DNA of 60,026 nucleotides from Desulfosarcina sp. OttesenSCG-928-A07 (GTDB taxonomy: Bacteria > Desulfobacterota > Desulfobacteria > Desulfobacterales > Desulfosarcinaceae), in assembly GCA_030267325.1 (NCBI GenBank), contig JAJDJS010000012.1, forward strand, positions 1-60,026, given 5' to 3'. Positions 27,994 through 37,103 of the stretch are shown one piece after another (position 1 is the first letter of the stretch; each line of letters starts with the position of its first letter). The translations under genes were made by a program, and so were the position numbers. The notes below the pieces were generated by a model. It searched no databases and was not told where the DNA came from. It was given only the letters and a program-made list of their open reading frames with translations.

Positions 27994-28674
27994 ATGACCA
28001 TGAACAGGGTTGAAAAAATTGACGATCCTATCCGGGTCCGTCATGTTCTGATCAGTGTCTCTGACAAAAAGGGGCTTGACCAGTTTGTTCCGGACATCCT
28101 GGCCATCAATCCGGATATCCGGATTTTTTCCACAGGCGGTACATTTTCCCGATTGCGGGAGATTCTCGGCAGTGCGGCCAATACCTGTCTTATTCCGGTT
28201 TCCGACTACACCGGACAGCCGGAAACCCAGGGCGGACTCGTCAAAACCCTGGACTTCAAAATTTATCTGGGTCTTCTCACAGAAACCTACAACGACGCGC
28301 ACCAGGCGGATCTGACCCGGACCGGTGCGGTTCCCATCGACATGGTGGTTGTCAATCTTTACCCGTTTGAAAAAACAGTTGCAGAAAAAAACGTCACCCC
28401 GGAAGCGGCCAGGGGGAATATCGACATTGGGGGACCCTGTATGATCCGGGCAGCGGCAAAAAACTTTATCCGTGTGGCATCAGTGGTTGATCCTTCCGAT
28501 TATGACGCCATCGGCAAAGCCCTTGCCCAGGGAAACGGCACCCTTTCTCTGGCCATGCGGTATCATCTGGCGGGAAAAGCGTTTGCCCACACGGCTGCCT
28601 ATGATGAAGCCATTGCCCGCTACTTTTCAAAAACAGAATTTGAAACCGTAAACAATATGTACCAGATGGTATAG
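27994..28674 (+). CDS. purH: IMP cyclohydrolase (stand-alone PurH N-terminal domain)
   Basis: The 226-residue protein matches the methylglyoxal-synthase-like domain of PurH, which closes the ring of FAICAR to give IMP. Motifs: LISVSDKKGLDQF, IFSTGGTFSRLRE, GGLVKTLDFKIY (usual GRVKTLHPKIH), VNLYPFEKTV and NIDIGGPCMIRAAAKN. The normal bifunctional protein is about 520 residues; here the C-terminal transformylase is a separate downstream gene with its own ribosome site. The lysine-threonine-leucine motif is LDFK rather than LHPK, a noticeable departure. Start by AAAGG eight bases upstream. Confidence 0.9.
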   Translation: MTMNRVEKIDDPIRVRHVLISVSDKKGLDQFVPDILAINPDIRIFSTGGTFSRLREILGSAANTCLIPVSDYTGQPETQGGLVKTLDFKIYLGLLTETYNDAHQADLTRTGAVPIDMVVVNLYPFEKTVAEKNVTPEAARGNIDIGGPCMIRAAAKNFIRVASVVDPSDYDAIGKALAQGNGTLSLAMRYHLAGKAFAHTAAYDEAIARYFSKTEFETVNNMYQMV

Positions 28675-28703
28675 TGCCCGGACAAAGCGGCAAGGAGAGG
28701 TCC

Positions 28704-29954
28704 ATGCCTGATGATTTGAAAAAAATGTACCGCACCATCATGGAGGATCATTTCCCGCCGAGGATGGAAATCACCTTTGCAGATGAAAACCAGCGGCAGA
28801 CGCTGTTTTACGAAAAGGTGACCTGGACCCTGGATCATGTGGAAAAGGGGCTTCGATACGGTGAAAATCCGGGTCAGGAAGCAGCTTTGTACCGTCTGGT
28901 CAACGGCAACCTGATCCTGGGGGAAACCCAAACCCTTCAGCCAGGTGAACATCTGGCGTCCGACATCGAACTGCTCCAGTCCGGAAAGCACCCGGGAAAA
29001 ACCAATATTACGGATACGGATAATGCCCTCAACATCCTCCGGTATTTTACCGATGACCCCACCGTGGTGATTGTCAAGCACAACAACCCCTGCGGCGTGG
29101 CCCAATCGGACACCCTGGAATCCGCCTACATCAAGGCCAACCTGGCGGATCGGGTGGCGGCCTTTGGTGGCTGTATTGCACTGAACCGCAGTGTTGACCG
29201 GGCCACGGCCGAGGCCATCTGTACCCAATATGCCGAGGTGGTGGTGGCCCCTGAATTCGATTCAGGGGTGATGGAGCTGTTTTCCCGGAAGAAAAATCTC
29301 CGGGTCATCCGGATCGCCAATATCCGGCGGCTCCAGGATTTTATCGGAAAACGCTGTGTGGAGTTCAAAAGCCTGATGGACGGTGGCATTATTTCCCAAT
29401 GGTCCTTTGTCCCCCAGGCCCGCCGCCGTGAGGATCTCTTTCCGGCGCGCTGTGAGGTGGACGGTGTTGTCCATGAAACCTGCCGTATGCCCACAGACCG
29501 GGAATATGCGGATTTGCTTTTTGGATGGCTTGTTGAATCCGGGGTAACGTCCAATTCCGTCCTTTATGTCAAAGACCGCGTCACTGTGGGTATCGGCACC
29601 GGTGAGCAGGATCGCGTGGGCGTGGCGGAAATCGCCCGTGACAAAGCGTATCGCAAACTGGCGGATCGGTATTGCTTCAGTGAATTTCAAGTCCCTTACA
29701 ATGATCTTGCAGACTCGCAGAAAAAAGCCGCCATTGATGCCCGGGTGGCGGCTGAAAAAGGCGGATTGATCGGCGCAAGCATGATCAGCGACGCCTTTTT
29801 TCCCTTCCGGGATGGCGTGGATGTGGGTATCCGGGAGGGCATTAGTGCGGTGATTCAACCTGGGGGTTCGGCCAATGATGCCCAGGTGATCGACGCCTGC
29901 AATGCCGCCCAAGTCGCCATGGTGTATACCGGTCAGCGCAGTTTCAAACACTGA
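28704..29954 (+). CDS. AICAR transformylase (stand-alone PurH C-terminal domain)
   Basis: The 416-residue protein corresponds to the AICARFT part of PurH, which formylates AICAR from 10-formyl-THF. Recognisable segments are LRYGENPGQEAALYR, VIVKHNNPCGVAQ (with the catalytic lysine and histidine), RVAAFGGCIALN, GASMISDAFFPFRDGVD and VIQPGGSANDAQVIDACN. The ATG at 28704 follows AAGGAGAGG. A 29-base gap separates it from the cyclohydrolase gene, so the two act as a split PurH from one transcript. A terminator overlaps its stop. Confidence 0.93.
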   Translation: MPDDLKKMYRTIMEDHFPPRMEITFADENQRQTLFYEKVTWTLDHVEKGLRYGENPGQEAALYRLVNGNLILGETQTLQPGEHLASDIELLQSGKHPGKTNITDTDNALNILRYFTDDPTVVIVKHNNPCGVAQSDTLESAYIKANLADRVAAFGGCIALNRSVDRATAEAICTQYAEVVVAPEFDSGVMELFSRKKNLRVIRIANIRRLQDFIGKRCVEFKSLMDGGIISQWSFVPQARRREDLFPARCEVDGVVHETCRMPTDREYADLLFGWLVESGVTSNSVLYVKDRVTVGIGTGEQDRVGVAEIARDKAYRKLADRYCFSEFQVPYNDLADSQKKAAIDARVAAEKGGLIGASMISDAFFPFRDGVDVGIREGISAVIQPGGSANDAQVIDACNAAQVAMVYTGQRSFKH

Positions 29955-29967
29955 CCGGTCTTTTTTC
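29928..29967 (+). terminator. Rho-independent terminator at the end of split purH
   Basis: Nine-base perfect stem ACCGGTCAG (29928-29936) with CTGACCGGT (29951-29959), followed by CTTTTTT. The stop codon lies inside the 3' arm. Confidence 0.85.
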
Positions 29968-30022
29968 GGTTTTCAGGTCCATTTATATTTATTCCCATCA
30001 AATCCATATGAAGGAGAAAAAA

Positions 30023-30295
30023 ATGAAAAAGACTGAGTTAATTGGGAAAATCGCAGAAGATGCCGGTCTCTCCAAAGTTGCCGCAGCCGCCGCATTGGAC
30101 GCGCTTCTCGCCAACATCACGGCCGCCCTCAAGAAAAAAGACGGAAAAGTAACCTTGGTGGGATTTGGGACCTTTACCAAAACCCGGCGAAAAGCCAGAA
30201 ACGGAAGAAATCCGAAAACCGGCGAAGCCATCAAAATCAAGGCCGCCAATGTGGTAAAATTTAAACCCGGAAAGAAACTGAAAGAAGCAATGTGA
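30023..30295 (+). CDS. HU-family DNA-binding protein
   Basis: The 90-residue nucleoid protein has the family signature VGFGTFTKTRRKARNGRNPKTGE and the dimer-forming N-terminal helices. It binds and bends DNA without strong sequence preference. A strong AAGGAG six bases before the second ATG decides the start. It is a monocistronic unit: a terminator precedes it (end of purH) and a very strong one follows it. Confidence 0.96.
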   Translation: MKKTELIGKIAEDAGLSKVAAAAALDALLANITAALKKKDGKVTLVGFGTFTKTRRKARNGRNPKTGEAIKIKAANVVKFKPGKKLKEAM

Positions 30296-30318
30296 TTCTT
30301 TCTGTCAGATAAGGTCTG

Positions 30319-30357
30319 AAAAAAGCGGATAGTCATGCCGGATATCCGCTTTTTTTT
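30319..30357 (+). terminator. Strong rho-independent terminator after the HU gene
   Basis: AAAAAAGCGGATA pairs with TATCCGCTTTTTT across an 11-base loop, with an eight-T tract. Bidirectional in appearance because of the A-rich 5' arm. Confidence 0.9.
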
Positions 30358-30462
30358 ATTTGGTGCGTCCGAACCTGGATGTGTAACGCTTTCTCAACTG
30401 CCTGTCATTATTTTGGGACCGGCTGTATCAGCGGTTTTTCATTTCTGAAAAAAGGCAAGTCT

Positions 30463-32853
30463 ATGGACACGATAACCCCGCCCTATGAAGGCCTTGGCTA
30501 TTTTTATCTGGGCAGAAAAGACGGTGCATCGGAAAAGGCGGTGGACGGCGATCTCATGCTTTTCAAAAGCAATGACCTGTCCACCCACGCGGCCATCATC
30601 GGCATGACCGGCAGCGGAAAAACCGGTCTTGGAATCTGCCTGATTGAAGAAGCAGCCATTGACAATATTCCGTCTCTGATCATTGATCCCAAGGGGGACA
30701 TGGGAAACCTGCTGCTGGCCTTTCCGGGCCTGAAACCCGACGACTTCCTGCCCTGGGTGGAGCCGGCGGATGCAGCACAAAAGGGCCTTTCACAGGAAGA
30801 ATTTGCCCGGCAGACGGCTGAAACCTGGAAAAAAGGACTGGCATCCTGGGATCAACCGGTTTCCCGGATCAGCGCCTATATCCAGGACCGCGATATCAGC
30901 ATTTACACGCCGGGCAGCAGTGCCGGCCGGGGACTTTCTCTTCTTGCGGATTTCTCCCCGCCGCCGGATGACCTGATTCACGATGCCGACACCTTTTCCG
31001 CCCTTGTCAAAACCACGGTCACCAGTTTGCTTTCCCTTGTGGGCATTACGGCTGATCCCCTGCAATCGGTTGAATTTTTGATGCTTTCCGCCATTTTTAC
31101 CAAAGCCTGGCAAAACGGGGAGGGGCTTTGTCTTGAAACCCTCATCGGAAAAGTGGCGCAGCCGCCTTTTAAAAAGCTTGGCGTGCTGCCCCTTGAAACC
31201 GTGTATCCGGAAAATAAACGCATGGAACTGGCCATGCGCCTGAACGGAATTCTATCCAGCCCTGGTTTTTCCGCCTGGACGCGGGGCGAGGCCCTGGATA
31301 TCGGAAATCTTCTTTTTGATGAAAAGGGAAAAGCCCGGATTACCATTTTATCCATTGCCCATCTGAGTGATACGGAACGCATGTTTTTTGTCACCCTTTT
31401 CCTCAACCATTTGATTTCCTGGATGCGCCGCCAGACCGGAACATCAACCCTGCGGGCGCTTTTGTACATGGATGAGGTGTTCGGGTATTTTCCCGCAACC
31501 GCCAATCCGCCTTCCAAAACGCCCATGTTGCTGCTTTTGAAGCAGGCCCGGGCCTTTGGCATCGGCATTGTGCTGTCCACCCAGAATCCGGTGGATCTGG
31601 ATTACCGGGGACTTTCCAATATCGGATCCTGGTTTGTCGGAAGGCTTCAGACCCGGCAGGATGTGGACCGGGTTCTGGATGGAATGGTTTCAGATGGAAA
31701 TGGGTTTGACAAAGACGATATCCGAAAACAGCTCACCGGGCTCAAGGGCCGCCATTTTATCCTCAAAAATGCCAAAACTGATCACCTGATTTCCTTTGAA
31801 ACCCGATGGGCGTTAAGTTTTCTGCGCGGGCCGGTCACGGAAGCGGAAATCCGCACCCTCATGGCCGGCCGGAAAAAAACACCGGTCGCTTTCGCGGTTT
31901 TTCCGGAAAAAGAAGCATTGACCCAAAAAACGCCGGAAAGAGCAGAAACAGGACCCGCGCCGGTACTTTCTGCAAAAATTCCGCAAGGCTATGGAAAATC
32001 GCCCGTATCTGCGGACTGCGTATTTCATCCCCACCTGCTGGCAAGTGCAAGTGTCCGGTATTATAACCAGGCCAGAGCCATTGATGTGTCGGAAACCCGT
32101 TTTCTCAAATTGCCCCTTGCCGAAGACGCCAAAACCCCTTCCTGGGCAGACGGGCAGTGGCTTGAAAAACAGATTGATATGCGTGATGCACCGCCTGGCG
32201 CGTGCGGCTATGCACCGCTTCCCGCCTTTGTGGCAGAAGCCGCGAATTTTCGGGCACTGGAGAAAGATTTTGCGGATTACCTCTGGAAAACCTGCAAGCT
32301 CACCTTGTTCCGGTGCAGGGAAATAAAGCTTGAATCCAGGGCAGGGGAGTTGGCTGCTGATTTTCGCCTCCGGGTTTCGGAAACCTTGCATGAAAAGCGG
32401 GATGCGGCCCTTGAAAAACTGAAGGCGTTGTATCGGGAAAAAGAAAAAAAGCTGGCGGAAAAAGTGGAAAAAGCCAGGATCCGGCTGGAAAAGGAAACGC
32501 AGGAAGTGAGTGCCAAAAAAAAGGACACCTTCATCAGCATGGGGCTTACGCTGGTGGATGCGTTTTTCGGCGGAAAGCGCCTTTCGCGCGGAACGGTTTC
32601 CCGGGCCGGAACCACCTTGCGTCAGGGAAAGCGGGTCTTTGACGAAAAAGAAGATGTCCGGCTGGCTGAAGATGCCCTTGAAAAAGCCGAAGCCGACCTT
32701 GCGGCCCTGGAAGATCAGCTGGTGGCGGATGCGGCAACCCTGAGCGCACGGTTTTCGTCCGATGTCCCCGAAGTTGAGGAATTCTTCATTTCCCCCCGAA
32801 AAACCGATATCAAGGTAACGGAAATGGCGGTTTTGTGGGAGGCCATGGAATAA
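30463..32853 (+). CDS. HerA-like ATPase with C-terminal coiled coil
   Basis: The 796-residue protein has a Walker A at residues 47-55 (GMTGSGKTG), an IIDPKGDM strand, a Walker B at about 333-339 (LLYMDEVF) and a following STQNP sensor-like motif, as in HerA/FtsK-superfamily (DUF87) ATPases. After about residue 460 the sequence is unlike HerA helicases; residues about 640-780 form a long charged coiled coil (LEKLKALYREKEKKLAEKVEK) with a KRLSRGTVSRAG insert. Start by AAGG seven bases upstream. It may translocate DNA or protein; the neighbouring HU gene has its own terminator. No HerA partner nuclease (NurA) lies nearby, so a defence or repair role is unproven. Confidence 0.78.
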   Translation: MDTITPPYEGLGYFYLGRKDGASEKAVDGDLMLFKSNDLSTHAAIIGMTGSGKTGLGICLIEEAAIDNIPSLIIDPKGDMGNLLLAFPGLKPDDFLPWVEPADAAQKGLSQEEFARQTAETWKKGLASWDQPVSRISAYIQDRDISIYTPGSSAGRGLSLLADFSPPPDDLIHDADTFSALVKTTVTSLLSLVGITADPLQSVEFLMLSAIFTKAWQNGEGLCLETLIGKVAQPPFKKLGVLPLETVYPENKRMELAMRLNGILSSPGFSAWTRGEALDIGNLLFDEKGKARITILSIAHLSDTERMFFVTLFLNHLISWMRRQTGTSTLRALLYMDEVFGYFPATANPPSKTPMLLLLKQARAFGIGIVLSTQNPVDLDYRGLSNIGSWFVGRLQTRQDVDRVLDGMVSDGNGFDKDDIRKQLTGLKGRHFILKNAKTDHLISFETRWALSFLRGPVTEAEIRTLMAGRKKTPVAFAVFPEKEALTQKTPERAETGPAPVLSAKIPQGYGKSPVSADCVFHPHLLASASVRYYNQARAIDVSETRFLKLPLAEDAKTPSWADGQWLEKQIDMRDAPPGACGYAPLPAFVAEAANFRALEKDFADYLWKTCKLTLFRCREIKLESRAGELAADFRLRVSETLHEKRDAALEKLKALYREKEKKLAEKVEKARIRLEKETQEVSAKKKDTFISMGLTLVDAFFGGKRLSRGTVSRAGTTLRQGKRVFDEKEDVRLAEDALEKAEADLAALEDQLVADAATLSARFSSDVPEVEEFFISPRKTDIKVTEMAVLWEAME

Positions 32854-32886
32854 ACAGGGCGTCCGTTTATAACGGTCAGGATTATT

Positions 32887-32934
32887 TTTTATTCCCTCTC
32901 CTGTCAGATTGTATGAATCGGAGAGGGAATAAAA
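32887..32934. terminator. Long hairpin between convergent genes
   Basis: ATTCCCTCTCC (32891-32901) pairs perfectly with GGAGAGGGAAT (32920-32930), and flanking T and A runs extend the stem to about 15 bp. Lying between the convergent ATPase and TonB-receptor genes it may terminate both, although the U tract is within the stem rather than after it. Confidence 0.55.
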
Positions 32935-32960
32935 TCAAATACGATCAAACCAGCCTTTTT

Positions 32961-35378
32961 TCAGAACCGGCAGTTGATACCCACCCAGAAATTTCGGCCT
33001 TGGGCCGCCAGATTGTAGTCATCGGTGTAGGTTGCCGTGTACTCACCGCCGGACAATGTCCATGAGGTGGTGTAAGTGGTAAAATCCTTGTCAAACAGGT
33101 TGTTCACCCGGGCATTAACAGTAATGTACGTATTCACATCGTAGGTGGCCCCCAGGTGAAAGATGGTATATTCCTTGTAATACAGGGCCTTGTTGGCGGT
33201 GGAATCCCAGGAACGATAGCGTTTTGACCGGTATTCGGACTCAAAGTACACATTCAGCGTATCAAGGGGCATCCAGCTCAACGTCGCATTGGCCATGTGT
33301 TTCGCGTTTCCGCTGAGCGGCTGTCCTTCTTCGGATCCGCCTTTCTGTTCTGATTCCATGTAGGTGTAATTTGCTTTAAGGGAAAGATCAAAGGGAAGCA
33401 TCACTTTACCGGCCACTTCAACACCTTTGATGTCGGCACGGGCCACGTTCTTCTTCTGGGAATAGGTGCTGTACCCCAGGAGCTCCCATTCCGGTCCAAA
33501 ATCCGCAGCAACGGTTTCGCCACTCATGATCTTGTCTTTAAAGCGGTTATAGAATCCGGTGACATTGAAGTTGTGCCCGGCAGCGTGATCGTAATAATAG
33601 GCCAGTTCATAGTTGATGCTGGTTTCCGGCTCCAAATCCGGGTTTCCCATCCAGGGGCTGGTGCCCTGACCGCCAAACCCGATGATGCCGTCAAACAGGT
33701 CGCTGGTATTGGGGGTCTTGTAGCCGGTGCTGACGCCGCCCTTGATGGTCATGGTGGGGATAAAATTCCACACTGCATAACCGCGGGGGCTGGCCTGGCC
33801 GCCGAATTCATTGTGGTGGTCGTAGCGGATACCGCCGGTCAGGGTAAACCCATCAAACAGATGCCAACTGTCTTCCATGAACAAAGACCACATTTTCTGG
33901 TCCTGAGTTGTCCCGGATTCATAGCCGCCGGTTCCGGTCATACCAAAAACCCCATCTTCCATCTCCCCGTTGATCATCTGCCCGCCGACCACCAGCATGT
34001 GCTGGTCAAAAAGGACCATGTCGTACTTGAGATCAAAAGTATATTCCCGGGTTTCCAGCACCCGTTCCCGACGGGGTAACAGGCTCATAAGCTCGGCATA
34101 TTGGTCAGCGGAAAGCCCGCCGGCCTCAATGGCGGCCAGTTTGTCGCTTTCGCTCATGGCGTTCCAGGCACTTGTGCTTCTGGGGCGATAGTAATCAGTT
34201 CCGGAAACTTGGGTCCAGCCGAGGTTTGGGCCAACGGCCGTGGTCAAATCCAACATAAACTGCCGCTCGTCCGCAGTCAGGGGAAGGGTTCGGCCTTTGT
34301 TGGCTGTATCCACGCGCGAAACCGAAAAGCTGGTGTTGCCCACGCCCCAGCGGCCGTTGTGGGTTACGGCCCACTGATCGCGCTCAAACCGCTGGTTGCT
34401 GTTATAGCCGGTGCGGGGCTGAACGCCGGCGTTTGAAAAATAGAGCAACCGATCATAGCTGTCCAAAGTGCCAAGTTGGCTTTTGTCGTTGTCGTATTTC
34501 TGGCGGGATGTATCAATATCAAAAATGATGTCCTGATCGTCGGTGGGCGTAAAGGTCAGGGTGCCGCCAACACTCCAGTTGGTGTTGGCCACCGTGCGTC
34601 CGCCGCCGCCAAAACCGGCTTCGCGTTGGTGTGCCACGCCGTTCGGGTCATATTTGACATCATATTCAGGGGTGGATGCATCCCGTGTGTAGTGGCTGCC
34701 GCGCAAGGCAAGGCTCAGTTTTCCCGGCCAGATCGGCCCCATGAGGCTGATATCCATGGTCTGGTTGTCGCCGAGTTCGGAATTTTCCTGAAACGTATGG
34801 CCAAAGGTTGCTGAACCATGCCATGTATCGGTTGTTTTTTTGGTGATGATGTTGATGACGCCGCCCAAAGCGTCCGCACCGTACAGGGTGGACATGGGGC
34901 CGCGGATGACTTCAATGCGCTCAATGGCATCCAGAGGCGGAATGTGGTTAAACTGGTTTCCGCCGAAGCTGTTGGGATAGATATCGCCATTGTTGTTCTG
35001 GCGTCTGCCGTTGATCAGAATCAGCGTATAGGCCGAACCCATGCCCCGGATGCTGATGGTGCCCTTTCCGGTTTTGTCCCGGGTTTCGCCCACATCCACG
35101 CCTTCCACATCCCGCAGGGCGTCCAGCAGGGTAACGTAGGGCCTGCGCTGGAGATCCGTCTGGGTAATGACCGAAATGCTGGCCGGTGCATCGGCGATTT
35201 TCTGCTCATAACCAGCGGCGGTGACCACTATGGTTTCCAGGGTGACATCGTGGGTTTCATCTGTTTCTGCTGCCGTTGCCGACGATGACATCAGAATCAG
35301 CAACATACACAAAAGGGCCGGACATATCTGCTTCAACGCTTGATCGACCTGCTTGAACAACGGGTGGTGCAAAACCAT
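32961..35378 (-). CDS. TonB-dependent outer-membrane receptor
   Basis: The 805-residue protein has a signal peptide (hydrophobic 17-31, cleavage after about 37), a TonB box ETIVVTA at 48-54, a plug domain (DAPASISVITQTDLQRRP, ISIRGMGSAYTLILINGRR) and a C-terminal 22-strand barrel ending in phenylalanine (FWVGINCRF). The plug and the ARVNNLFDKDF segment resemble CirA/FepA-type siderophore or colicin receptors. A CAGGAGG six bases before the ATG decides the start. The operator arrangement upstream predicts metal-dependent control. No transporter, TonB or ExbBD genes are adjacent, so the ligand is unknown. Confidence 0.92.
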   Translation of the reverse strand: MVLHHPLFKQVDQALKQICPALLCMLLILMSSSATAAETDETHDVTLETIVVTAAGYEQKIADAPASISVITQTDLQRRPYVTLLDALRDVEGVDVGETRDKTGKGTISIRGMGSAYTLILINGRRQNNNGDIYPNSFGGNQFNHIPPLDAIERIEVIRGPMSTLYGADALGGVINIITKKTTDTWHGSATFGHTFQENSELGDNQTMDISLMGPIWPGKLSLALRGSHYTRDASTPEYDVKYDPNGVAHQREAGFGGGGRTVANTNWSVGGTLTFTPTDDQDIIFDIDTSRQKYDNDKSQLGTLDSYDRLLYFSNAGVQPRTGYNSNQRFERDQWAVTHNGRWGVGNTSFSVSRVDTANKGRTLPLTADERQFMLDLTTAVGPNLGWTQVSGTDYYRPRSTSAWNAMSESDKLAAIEAGGLSADQYAELMSLLPRRERVLETREYTFDLKYDMVLFDQHMLVVGGQMINGEMEDGVFGMTGTGGYESGTTQDQKMWSLFMEDSWHLFDGFTLTGGIRYDHHNEFGGQASPRGYAVWNFIPTMTIKGGVSTGYKTPNTSDLFDGIIGFGGQGTSPWMGNPDLEPETSINYELAYYYDHAAGHNFNVTGFYNRFKDKIMSGETVAADFGPEWELLGYSTYSQKKNVARADIKGVEVAGKVMLPFDLSLKANYTYMESEQKGGSEEGQPLSGNAKHMANATLSWMPLDTLNVYFESEYRSKRYRSWDSTANKALYYKEYTIFHLGATYDVNTYITVNARVNNLFDKDFTTYTTSWTLSGGEYTATYTDDYNLAAQGRNFWVGINCRF

Positions 35379-35451
35379 GCGAAACCTCCTGATGTGTAAA
35401 AGTGTCATTGAAAAAACAGAACTGAATCGGCACAAGATGTAACGCAAGGTT

Positions 35452-35480
35452 TAGATATCAATAATATATTTTAGTGTAAA
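35452..35480 (-). promoter_or_regulatory. Sigma70-type promoter of the TonB receptor
   Basis: Minus strand -35 TTTACA (35475-35480) and -10 TATCTA (35452-35457) separated by 17 bases. The -35 hexamer is the centre of the first palindromic operator. Confidence 0.55.
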
Positions 35481-35495
35481 CTAAAATATATTATT
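35460..35495. promoter_or_regulatory. Perfect 15-bp palindromic operator over the receptor promoter
   Basis: AATAATATATTTTAG (35460-35474), six-base spacer TGTAAA, and CTAAAATATATTATT (35481-35495) form a perfect inverted repeat. Its core TTTAG-N6-CTAAA resembles operators of DtxR/MntR-type metal repressors more than a Fur box. Overlap with the -35 suggests repression. Confidence 0.7.
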
Positions 35496-35505
35496 AATTT
35501 TGTTA

Positions 35506-35525
35506 AATTTAGGATTTACTAAATT
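35506..35525. promoter_or_regulatory. Second TTTAG-N6-CTAAA operator
   Basis: AATTTAG, spacer GATTTA, CTAAATT: perfect 7-bp arms with the same core as the first operator, centre-to-centre distance 38 bases. Confidence 0.6.
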
Positions 35526-35795
35526 AATTTCTTATTTCCGAAAAAAAGATATGAACCGCCGAATCCTTCCCTCTTCATATGAGATAATGAGAAAGAAAAT
35601 TCAGCGTGTTGTGAAGATCCGGCAGCGGTGAATTGGGAAGGGGAAACGGAAAGTCAAAGATGTGAAACAATCAGCACCGCGAAAGCGGGTTTGTGAAGAA
35701 AGGGGTGTTCATCCCAGGTGAACTTGGGGGCATACCTGTAGGCAGCCCCCAAGCTGTGGCGTGATCCGTCTATTTGCTCGGTAAGGGGGACACGC
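35526..35795. other. Non-coding stretch between TonB receptor and hisD, with hairpins
   Basis: No supported gene. A stable hairpin CTTGGGGGC/GCCCCCAAG (35723-35753) lies 43 bases after the hisD stop and is flanked by a smaller GTTCA/TGAAC stem (35708-35724 region). They lack a U tract, so they may be a 3' stabiliser or a weak terminator of hisD. No cobalamin-riboswitch core is visible. Confidence 0.45.
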
Positions 35796-37103
35796 TCAAT
35801 TTTTTTCCGGTAATCGGACACGGATGGCATTGGCATGACCGGTCAGCCCCTCAACTGTTGCCAGGGTCATGATGTCTTGTGATTCCTCGATAAATGCCTC
35901 TTCCGAATAGCGAAGCAGGCTTGTCTTTTTAATGAAGTGGTCCACAGACAGGGCAGAGGAAAAACGAGCGGTTCCGGCTGTGGGCAATACATGGTTGGGA
36001 CCGGCCACATAGTCTCCCACGGGTTCTGGGGTGTAATTCCCAAGGAAGACGGCGCCGGCATTTCGCAATCGAGGTACCAGGGCCATGGGATCAGCCACCT
36101 GCAATTCCAGGTGTTCGGGCGCGATCTGATTGGCCAGGGCAATGGCGGTTTCCAGGTCGTCCACCACCATGATGGCGCCAAACGCGCCAAGGCTCTTTTT
36201 GGCGATATCGGATCGGGAAAGTAAAGCCACCTGGTTTTCCACCTCGGCTTTGACTCGCCTGGCAAGTTTCAGGGAAGGGGTGATCAGAACCGCCGATGCC
36301 AAGGGGTCATGTTCAGCCTGGCTGAGGAGGTCTGCTGCTGTAAATGCGGGGATTGCCGTATCATCAGCAAGGATCAGAATTTCGCTGGGACCGGCGATCA
36401 TGTCAATGCCGACTGTTCCGGAAACGATTTTTTTGGCCAGGGTCACATAAATATTGCCGGGTCCCACAATCACGTTAACCGGCAAAATTGTTCCCGTTCC
36501 ATAGGCCAGTGCGCCGATGGCCCAGGCACTTCCCATCTTGTATACCGCGTCAACTCCCACCTTTTCAGCTGCCACGAGAAGATAAGGAGAAATCTCACCC
36601 GACGGCATGGGCGGGGTTGCCATCACCACGCGGGACACGCCGGCGATTTTTGCCGGAATGGCACCCATGAGCACGGACGAAACCAAGGGGGTGTCGCCTC
36701 CCCTGGCGCCGGGCACATAAATGCCCGCCGCATCCACCGGATGAACCATCTGTCCCAGAAGGGTTCCTGGACGCCGGGTATCAATCCAGGACTTTGGAAG
36801 CTGCTGGCGGTGAAACTGTTCCACCTGGGTTGCGGCACGGTCCAGGGCCCGGATAAAGGTCTGATCCACCTTTTTCTTTGCCGAAGCGATTTCTTCGGGT
36901 GTGACATGCAGGGTGTCGGCCGTCAGTGCCGGACAATCAAACTGACGGCCATAAGTCACCACAGCCGTGTCGCCATTTTTTTTAACATCATCCAGCATCC
37001 GGGTGACAGCTCTGACATCGGCTTTTCTGAAATCAATGGCGCGACCCACAATGGATTTCATTTTTTTATCCGCAGTTGCGGAAGGATAGTGAAAAATTTT
37101 CAT
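35796..37103 (-). CDS. hisD: Histidinol dehydrogenase
   Basis: The 435-residue zinc enzyme oxidises histidinol to histidine in two NAD-dependent steps, the last two reactions of the pathway. Motifs: YVPGARGGDTPLVSSVLMGAIPAK, GPGNIYVTLAKK, IDMIAGPSEILILAD (family signature), LLSQAEHDPLASAVLIT and NHVLPTAGTARFSSALSVDHFIKK. The ATG at 37103 follows an AGGAAACAGGG purine stretch; a longer upstream frame lacks homology. It is separate from other his genes; only hisHF (43.6 kb) is in the window. Confidence 0.97.
   Translation of the reverse strand: MKIFHYPSATADKKMKSIVGRAIDFRKADVRAVTRMLDDVKKNGDTAVVTYGRQFDCPALTADTLHVTPEEIASAKKKVDQTFIRALDRAATQVEQFHRQQLPKSWIDTRRPGTLLGQMVHPVDAAGIYVPGARGGDTPLVSSVLMGAIPAKIAGVSRVVMATPPMPSGEISPYLLVAAEKVGVDAVYKMGSAWAIGALAYGTGTILPVNVIVGPGNIYVTLAKKIVSGTVGIDMIAGPSEILILADDTAIPAFTAADLLSQAEHDPLASAVLITPSLKLARRVKAEVENQVALLSRSDIAKKSLGAFGAIMVVDDLETAIALANQIAPEHLELQVADPMALVPRLRNAGAVFLGNYTPEPVGDYVAGPNHVLPTAGTARFSSALSVDHFIKKTSLLRYSEEAFIEESQDIMTLATVEGLTGHANAIRVRLPEKN

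Noticed and set aside
35526..35795. Cobalamin riboswitch upstream of the TonB receptor
   Set aside because: No B12-box or conserved core sequence was found; the hairpins lie after hisD and lack the riboswitch order.
35654..35836. 60-codon minus-strand frame overlapping the hisD end
   Set aside because: It shadows the hisD 3' end and the hairpin region, with no ribosome site or homology.
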